A DNA stretch of 64,000 nt from Amoebidium appalachense. Lineage: Eukaryota; Ichthyosporea. Where the stretch lies: positions 12,338,001-12,402,000 of the forward strand of contig CAVNZM010000003.1 in NCBI GenBank assembly GCA_963693365.1, in the 5' to 3' direction. Within the stretch, counting starts at the first letter, position 1, and each line of letters opens with the position of its first letter. Under the pieces are notes generated by a model, which was not told the DNA's origin, did not search any database, and saw only the letters and a list, made by a program, of their open reading frames with translations. Both the position numbers and the translations under genes were made by a program. Shown here in pieces: positions 37,667 to 64,000 of the stretch.

Positions 37667-40406
37667 GATGGTGCCCAGCAACTAAAACATGAACGCCGTG
37701 AAGTGGACCATTAATAAATAAGCTTATCTGAAACTGGGGGATGGATATGTGGCGTGTTCAATGACTAAAATGGGCTAATGGAGTAATGAATGAATGGCTG
37801 AAGGTCAAAGACCACGAACCGAAGGCCTAAAAGTGTGTCCTTCCTCCGTGACCAAATTGTGCTAACAGAAAATCTTAGCACCAAAAAACTCCTTGATGTT
37901 TAAAGTTTGGCAAGTAAAGGCCACGTACAACTAATAAATACGGGAAGTACAACGCCAGGAAGCCTTGGCTGAGAAAACGAAATGACTCCGGTGTGGGTGT
38001 ATGTACAAGTAAAATGTCTACACATTAATAGTGTTATGTTGCGGAGTCATGGAAAAGGTCAGAGTGCGTTTGCGAGTTTCGCGGCCGCCACTCCCCCTTG
38101 ATCATGTCAGGTGAATTTGTTGAGAAAATTCAACGATAAAATTTTACAGAAACAGTTGAACTAATTGTGACTCGATGAGGTGGCCCGTCGTCCTGCCTTG
38201 AAGCCCCAAACTGTTTATGTTAGTTCAAGCAAGCTATCTGTCCCATTCCAGAAGATTAAATCGAAAAGATTTATAGGAATATACGTGCAAAAGGGTTGAT
38301 ATGCTTATTGCGTCCTTTTGTGCTTATAACCGAGTGCCCTGCAGCGGCGGCCCGCGCGCGCGGCCGGCGGTCGAAATTTCTCGGCCCATGATGCGCATGC
38401 CATATGGTGCAGCTGGATTCATGAGTTCGAGGACACATTGCACACAGCGCATGCATACGCATAGAAAGTAGATTTCATAAGACCAAGAATGTGTTTTTAT
38501 TTCAAACAATAACGCCATGACCATTGCATATACTCTCATATTCACCTTATGAACCTTCTGCATGCCGGCCTCAGGATCGATTCGATTCAACTTCGAAGCC
38601 TTCGAATCAGGTTCCGAAGTGTCGGTAATTTTGCCTTACATAAACCCTGAATGGAATGTGCTCTAGGCGATAAATGATCGCCATTCCGCGGAATGCTGAA
38701 CGGGTTGGCGGTGCCGACCAATCGCTGCGCTCTTACACCACTTGATACGGCTTGGAGTTGATCAAAAGTTCGCGTTTACTGTTATCAGAATGATTATTTT
38801 ATCTGTGTCAATTTTTCCTTCGTATAAATAGATAGGCCAGAGCATTATTGACACCAGCATCGATGTTCATGGCCTGCATCCTGAACCTACAGTATGCTTA
38901 TGGGGGATTTACGAGACCCACTAAAATCTGCCATGCATCCGATGTAGGGCACGTTTCCCACCAATTGAAAATGGCGCGAATCACTGGAATGCAACTGTAC
39001 GCCCTGTTCGGGGCCAGGGGTTGAATTAAGACTCAAAGCCGTCGTATTTACGATTAAGCCCAGGGGGTCAAAACGATAACCTTGTGAGGTGGTGTTTTGG
39101 TTCTTTGTAGGTCACATTAGTGTATTTTGGTGTGTTTTTATATAAAAATGGGTGTCTCCAAGGTAAAAGGTGGTCAGGTGGTTATTTTGGCACTCAGGGG
39201 CGGAATATGAAGCCCCGTTTTGTACATCGGGGTGTGTAATGGCTAAAGGAGTGTAAAATTATCTGAAATGGGTTGTCAAATTTAATAATAAGGGGGTCTT
39301 TATGAATCGTTAAATGAGATGAACCCCGCCAATACCATTTAGAAATTCTGACATTACGATTGAGGTTGAGGTAAAACGGGTAGTGCAGCCAAAACCCCAC
39401 AACCCCTGTTCGGGCCCCGGGGCCGGGCCATATCGCCGCCCGCGGGCCGCGGCGAGCTGAAGAAAAGATTATCGTCAGTAGCTTGTAAAACATTCAGCAA
39501 AGTAGTGACACTTCTAACATCCAAAAAAAAAAAGAAAAGCCAGGAGTGAGTGATCTTTGTAGTAAGTGGAAAGCGGAGACAACCTTCACGTTCCTGTGGT
39601 ATTATATACCTATGGTGCAGGGCTATTGAACGGAAGCCTTCATTTGGTTGGTAGATTCATATTCACCTCTCCACCAATCAATTCTAAGAAGCAGTTCTTC
39701 ATAAAATAGCTGCTCATGATTGGCATTTTAGAGATGCCCGTATCAGCGTGATGACACCTAGCCACTGTTGTTGCTTTAAATTATCCGAGCTATGAAAAGG
39801 GCAAACCACGTAGCCAGAAAGCATCAGCACGTTCCTTCTTATCAGGTATCATAGTCTATGGGCATTAGGAAGAGTATCAAGAAACATAAAAAAAAAGTTC
39901 AAAACTTCATAAAGCTTATAAATAATTTGCAAATACTACCTTAATGAATGCAAACTTCCTCTACGGCATACGGTTAATTCACGCACACAGAAGATACCCG
40001 AAAATCGGTTCGCTTTGCAGCGCTCTCCGGAATGTAAACAGTGAACTAGTGGCACCTAGTATACCCAGACCTGGCCCACGGGGTGATCACCATGACAGGG
40101 GGAGGCTCGGCCTCGGGACGTGCACGTCTGACAGTGTGTACAGGGCAGCGAGTCAGCTGGGTCATTCCTGAATCATGTTGTGAATCATCAACGTTGGCGG
40201 TCAGGTTGTAGGTCATCTAGTGCACTTCAACAAGTCCAACATTGTATACGCAAGGCCGGCCATAAACCAGGACTTGGCATTCCCGCTTCTCGGCACGCCC
40301 GGATCAGCCAGATCTCTCTGATGTCGAACATCATGGTCAGCCGCAGGCCTGGATATCACAGATATCATCCGAATGATCATGATTGATCAGTGGCCATGCA
40401 AAATAA

Positions 40407-40435
40407 GTGACCTGTAACATGATACAACAGGTCAC
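40407..40435. repeat. 9-bp stem hairpin
   Basis: GTGACCTGT and ACAGGTCAC flank an 11-nt loop; a GATCATGATTGATCA palindrome lies 20 bp upstream. Confidence 0.55.
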
Positions 40436-40637
40436 ATGGGCAGTAGCGTACATATAGGCCTCGTCCCCCCTCCCCCCCTCCCCCCCCCCCCCCCCCACCC
40501 CCTCCCCCCACCCTCCCCACCCCCCACCCCCCCCCCACCCACCCAACACACGGACGTGTACACACACGGCCACCACCACTACCACCACCGGCCACAGGTA
40601 CTGCCACCATTCCACCACCACCATGGCACAACCCACG

Positions 40638-40674
<37 letters not shown>

Positions 40675-40771
40675 AGCAAGCATTTCAGCTAACGATCAGC
40701 TGCCGCCCTCCTCAGTATCTAAGGGATTCTTGATTTGAAAACGGGAGGGGGGGTAGTAGTAACCTTGGGGG

Positions 40772-42130
<1,359 letters not shown>

Positions 42131-42290
42131 GGGGGACGTCGATATTTACTACTCCCCCCCCTACCATTTCAAATACAAAAATCCCTAGTAATATCTATGA
42201 TCGATATCCCCGGCCCCCTCAGCCTGGCACACCGGGATGCCGCATGACTTTGACTGGGCCTGTCTCGAGGGGCCCCCCGAGGGGGACAAG

Positions 42291-42322
<32 letters not shown>

Positions 42323-42358
42323 GGATCCGTCCGGTAGGGGAGAGGGGGAGGGGGGGAA

Positions 42359-42393
<35 letters not shown>

Positions 42394-42544
42394 CGACGGA
42401 GGAGCGCTGAATCTGGAATTTTTCCGGAAATGCGTGCATACGCGTCTTGCCAGAACGGAGAACAAATTCAAACATGCTTGTTTGAGCAATCGTGGAGCTG
42501 GAAAAGACGTGTGTTCAAGAAATTTCACTACACAATAGTTCATG

Positions 42545-42610
<66 letters not shown>

Positions 42611-42621
42611 CACGCACGTGC

Positions 42622-42710
42622 GCGCGCAAACACACACAAACAAACTTAGTCACACATGCGCGCCCACACACACACAAACAAACTTAGTCACACATGCGCG
42701 CCCACACACA
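42622..42710. repeat. Two-copy 44-bp direct repeat in a CA-rich block
   Basis: ACAAACAAACTTAGTCACAC followed by ATGCGCGCCCACACACAC occurs twice in tandem. Confidence 0.7.
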
Positions 42711-43649
42711 CACACACACACGCACGCACACACACACACACACGCACACACACGCACGCACGCACACACACACACACACACACACACCGTACGAGCATCA
42801 TGATGGAGCTCGGGCACACGCACACATCCACATTCACGGGCACGTATGCACACAAACACATAAACACAAACACACGTGCACAGACACATGCACAAACGCA
42901 CGCATGCACACATACACACACAAATACGAGCGCACACGCGCACACACAACACAAACACACACATGTATACACACAAGTCCACTGGCGTGAAACAGTCACA
43001 AACACGTGCCCACCCACACAAAGACAAGCAAACAACACACACACACACTCACACAAGCCCCGGCACCGTGCACGTGAGTCGACTCGCGCAACCACAGACA
43101 ATGTTATGGCCGGTCACACTCCCTACATACTGTTTTATGCCTCGTTTGTTCTGCCATATCTCAGTCATTCTAGGATACATGTGCTCGCTTCTCAATATAC
43201 ATGCACGCTTCTGTAAGCGGCTTCTTGCGGGAGAACGGCTATCTATGGTATCTATGGGATTCGGATTAAAAACATCAACACGGGATCATAGATGCGATGA
43301 ATAAGACGTGAATCATACTTGGCAACCCCCCCCCCCCCCCCCCCCCCCCCCCACACACACACACAAAAAAGAGAGAGAGAGAATGAGAAAAAGAAAATTA
43401 CCCACCCACCCACCCACTCAGTGGCCGGGCATTCAACTACTTTACACACTTGAATCGACAATAAACACAATCACACGTGCATAGTTCGAACACCACCGCC
43501 ATGACCTTTCATTCATACAGTATACTATACATACTACACGACATAATGCGTCGGAACGCAGAACATACATACCTACGTGCACACAAACACATAGGACACA
43601 CGGGGATTCGTGCGCGAGCACGTAGTACAAATACAGACACACATGCACA

Positions 43650-44147
43650 CAGTGAGTGAGAGAAAGAGGTCGAGCCCCCCCAGAGATGCAGAGAGAGAAG
43701 GTGGGGGGGGGAAATGGGGAAGCGGGAGGAGGGTGGGAGAGGGGGGAAGGGAGGCAGAGGAGAGGGAAAAAGGGAGGGAGGGGCGAGGATCGAGAAAGAG
43801 GGAGAGTGGTATGTAGCGAGAGAGGGGAAGGGGGGGGGTAGGGGGGAATTGAAAGAGAGTGAGAGGTAGCAAGAGAGGGGGGCCGTAGAGAGAGAGAGCC
43901 GGTGTGATTTGTGGAGAGAGAGAGAAAGATGGGGTGGGGGGAGGGGGGATAGAGAGGGAGACAAGGAGAGAGGGAGGGAGGGAGGGAAGGAGAGTGGCAG
44001 GGAGGGAGGGAGGGGAATACACACACACACACACGGAGAGAGAGAGAGAGAGGGAGAGAGAGGAGGGGCGGGGGGGCGGGGAGATGGAGAGAGAGAGGGG
44101 GGGGGGAGAGAGAGAGAAAGAGAGGGGGGGGGGGGAGGGGAGGGAGG

Positions 44148-44184
<37 letters not shown>

Positions 44185-44190
44185 AGACAT
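43650..44190. repeat. Purine (GA)n-rich block
   Basis: More than 500 bp of almost pure GA and G-run sequence on the plus strand. Confidence 0.85.
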
Positions 44191-45930
44191 AACTAGTGAG
44201 AGAAAGTGTGTGACCACGCATACATAGCGCTACGGGCCATTCAACTCAAATACCACTTGGCATGCACACGCTTGCATGCAGCATAGCCCAAACACCACCA
44301 GTTGAAATGGGTACTTTGCATATGCCATTTGACGAGGCGCAATCACCCCATACTAGGCTCAAGTGTAACTCGTTAAATATGGCTTACACATGCTCAACCC
44401 GCTCAAGCCATCTGTTCTTGATCATGCACACACCACAAGTGGGCATCATACACGCGCTTACATATGCAAAGCGCATCGGAACTGCAAAGCCGGAATCCGA
44501 TGCGCGTGAATCATAGAATGGTAGCATAGCACAAAGGCCCAGTAGACTTGTGCTGCGAAACCCGGCTTCTCTGAGAACCGTTCGGAGTCTGAGTTGGCCT
44601 GCCCAAGTTAAATACCGTTACGGTATGTCACCTTGCACTCGCAAACAGCAAAGCTGTGGCACACATATAGACTCTGCGCTCAGTCACGCATCAACTGATG
44701 CAGTGGATATAGCGCACAAGTCGCCATACAGAACCACGTCTCTTGTGTGGTGCGGATTCTGCTATTGTGAAACATTGACTCAGTGGTATGTAAATGCTTA
44801 CACACACGCATACCTTGACTAATTCACACACGAACCCACGCACACACGCGAACATGCACTCGGGCATTCACACACGCACGCACTCTTCCACCCTCTTCCA
44901 CATATTACATTAACCTACACACACGAAACAAGTTGACCTCCACCACCCGTACTTATCTCCACTCATCTCAACAAGGATGCTTGAGCACGGCAGTCGACAC
45001 AAGATCTGTACTGTACGCTTTCCGCCGTAGGGCATTAATTGTGGTTGGAGCCTTTATATGCTGTGCATTGAATAAGAAAACGAAAGTGGTTGTCAGAGTA
45101 AGGAGGTCGTTGACTACGACACCAAGATGTGGCAGAACCGTGTGGATCGAACTGAAAGTAAGAAAAAGTATTTTTTCTACGCATCCGCGCTCGAGCGTTC
45201 GTTCTTGCAAAGGTATAGTGTGGTGGACAAAATCAATAATGGTGCCCTTGCCAACTGATATGTAGGTTAGGCTCCATATGGGGACATTTAGCTGGTTTTT
45301 GTTTTTGTTTGGAATGCCGGATCTGCCTTGCATGCGGCACACGACTCACGCAGAAGATGCATAGCTCGCCAAACGGCCGAAGAATGCGGCAACATCCCTA
45401 TCTCAAATATTGTTTTTGTATGTATGGTACTGTATCGTGGAAAGCATTCTTAACTACTTTATGGTTTTAAATGTTCTAAAACCGTATATGTAAACATTTC
45501 AAAACACATAAAGTCATTACCTAACAAGTTTTATCGTGCATAAATTACCGATTGTTTATTGGCTGGATTTATACGGAATGCATGCCTGTTTCAGACCGTT
45601 AACCCGGTGACGGAACAACGTCACACGGGGAAGCCTTCACTTTGTCGCTATTTCAGGAAAAAAGTCACCGCCTTCCCAGCTTCCTTTATTGTTTATGGTC
45701 CCAGACATTTATTTTGCTCCAGGCCATTTTTGCTTCTTCATAATTTTCTCTATTAGAGCACGATAACTCCATATGGAATAATATACGAAGCGTTAGACTG
45801 CATTACAAAACCAACCCGTGCGATCACCTCGCGTGCTTCCACAACTAGTGTAGCAAGTTCCACGTTCTTTGTGTGGCTCAAATCACCCCAATAACTCTTA
45901 CAAAGGGAGCCTTACTTGCTACACAGTAAA

Positions 45931-51566
<5,636 letters not shown>

Positions 51567-51658
51567 AAATCTTGTGTGTGATTGAATGGGGAGGGTTAGT
51601 AATGCACATATGTTTATGTATGTAACTAGCTAGAGCAAGGATGGCTGGGTGTGTGTGT

Positions 51659-51689
<31 letters not shown>

Positions 51690-51719
51690 GGGGCGGGGCG
51701 AAGGAAGGGTCTGTGTGTG

Positions 51720-51791
<72 letters not shown>

Positions 51792-52609
51792 CGTGTTTGT
51801 GTTTGTGTGTGTGTGTGTGTGTGTGCACACCCCGAGTGGGGTCATAAGGTTCACTTGAATAATGTTGGTCGTTGTGTGGGAAAAACATAGTACCTGTAAC
51901 ATCTTTACTGATGATTTAAAATAGATGCATGTAGGGTGTGGTGGGTTGCTGAAAACTATCTGTGACTTCATGTATGGAGGCTGAAAAGCTATGTGGGAGA
52001 TGTAGTGGTGTATGAGCAAACCTAAACACATTGGGGTGATCATATTATTGATGGTCTGTAAGGTCAGATCTAAATTGTTCTATGGTTGGGATCATGCAAT
52101 ACGGGTTAAAATGTTTAAAAAGGCATCTGATTAATGGGGTAAGTCCTTTCGATGTGTGTTCGGGTGGATATGGGGGTAGCCTCGCGAAACAAATCGCACT
52201 TACGACAATGGAAAAAAACCATGCACTGTACCCAAGGAGACATCATTAGCAACACGGGAGGCCCACCACCCCGAGCCTTCCCCACCACCACCACCACCAC
52301 CACGCAGACAAACAGCCGGCAGACACTCAGACACCTCCACGCACCTGTCCGCACGCACACACGCACACACATGTACTGAACATGTGGCACACACGTGCGT
52401 GCACACACACACTCACACACATCAACTACATTCAACAGCAGTGGCTAGCTAGGTGGAAAGTTGGTGGTGGTGGTGGGGAAGGCTCGGGGTGGATGCCATC
52501 CGTGTACACAGCTTACGTACAGGTGATCTAGAGTGGCTCAGGAAGTGGTGCAATATAAGCCAATCAAAGGGCGGTATCGATGCATTTATATCCAATCAGA
52601 GCGCAGTAC

Positions 52610-52640
<31 letters not shown>

Positions 52641-53048
52641 CGTACATGTAAAGCTGAGTCAGCCTGAGAGTTCGTGATCTCAGGCGTATACGTATGGCAC
52701 AGGCGTATACGTATGGCACAGCAATCTTCCGCTTGAAACTCGTAACAGAAAGGAAATTGGCGTGTGTTTCTTAGCAAGCGTGAGCACGCTGCATGCACGT
52801 TGGCCTGTCCATAAGAGCAAATAACACTACTCTCGACGTCCTTTTCTGGCTTGTTTATATGGTAATATTCGTTCCCTGGTGAATCATTCAAGTGGTACAA
52901 TTGGTCTGTAAGCTCTATACGTACTCCAAACAGATAGTTAGACCATCCGTCGCCTAGGTGAACAAAAGCGTGTGGGAACTCCACCATCAGCGCTATTCCA
53001 CGCACAATCACCTAGTGTTTTTATGATCTCGTTTAGCAGAAGAACAAC

Positions 53049-63596
<10,548 letters not shown>

Positions 63597-63607
63597 GTAA
63601 GTAGCAC

Positions 63608-63639
63608 CCCCCCCCCCACCCCCCACCCCTCCCTCCTCA

Positions 63640-63730
<91 letters not shown>

Positions 63731-63743
63731 TAACCCCCCCCCC

Positions 63744-63774
<31 letters not shown>

Positions 63775-63775
63775 A
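63608..63775. repeat. C-runs and (CA)n after the exon 9 donor
   Basis: A C-run begins about 11 nt after the donor GTAAGT, followed by (CA)n (63641-63728) and another C-run. Confidence 0.95.
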
Positions 63776-64000
63776 AACACACCTACGTACTATGCCTACA
63801 TTTATATAAGCATTCACACACAATGTACTATGATCAGGCTGAAACCAGTTGATATTTCCAAACACACACACGTTCCTTTAACCCTCCCCCTCCCCTCCCC
63901 CTCCCCCCCCCACCCCCCTTCCCCCCAGCCCCCCTCCTCCCCTTCTCCCCTCCCTTTTCCCCCACACGTTCCTTCTAACCCCACACACACCTTCCTTTTT

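Noticed and set aside
44933-45265. Reading frame of 110 codons and its antisense partner as a gene
   Set aside because: No recognisable motif, no splice-site support, and both strands are equally open.

Overview
The window is nuclear DNA of a eukaryote. Coding sequence is split into short exons by long GT-AG introns (and one probable GC-AG intron), and there are LTR-retrotransposon remnants and very abundant microsatellites and homopolymers. I cannot name the species. The gene content (a Shaker-type Kv channel, a protein-O-fucose glucosyltransferase-like ER protein, an AMPK-beta-type glycogen-binding module, C1 domains) together with copia/gypsy remnants fits a protist or alga with a repeat-rich genome, but this is inference only. 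No tRNA, rRNA or CRISPR was found.

Layout. 1-6300: a graveyard of LTR retrotransposons. There is a copia integrase on +, a piece of copia reverse transcriptase inverted against it, a gypsy chromodomain remnant with a probable LTR, and a second interrupted copia RT/RNase H copy followed by a ladder of small hairpins. 9055-11638 (+): a three-exon cysteine-type glutathione S-transferase. 14248-23526 (+): an eight-exon voltage-gated potassium channel with S1-S6, an arginine-rich S4 and the TVGYGD filter. 27274-32124 (-, with a duplicate first exon up to 33499): a six-exon gene for a 197-residue glycogen-binding (CBM48/AMPK-beta-like) protein ending in the CaaX box CTIL. 35482-37666 (-): a C2H2 zinc-finger protein. 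45931-51566 (+): a five-exon protein with two C1 domains, the second with two Asp-for-Cys changes. 53049 to the window end (+): a gene with signal peptide and the N-terminal region of a B3GLCT-like beta-1,3-glucosyltransferase, cut off by the window. Exon joins were built by reading splice sites and checking phase by hand. All joins agree in phase except one apparent frameshift in Kv exon 2.

The genes do not look like one pathway; they are ordinary housekeeping and signalling genes. What stands out is how the introns are built. About half carry a C-tract on the sense strand within about 40 nt of the donor, and many have (CA)n directly before the acceptor. A repeat family that ends in poly-C sits in the introns always in the sense orientation of the host gene. 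In the Kv gene, splice-site regions have been copied locally in tandem (donor x3, acceptor x3 with a 192-bp period that stays open in frame). In the CBM48 gene a 1.37-kb tandem duplication has copied the promoter plus first exon.
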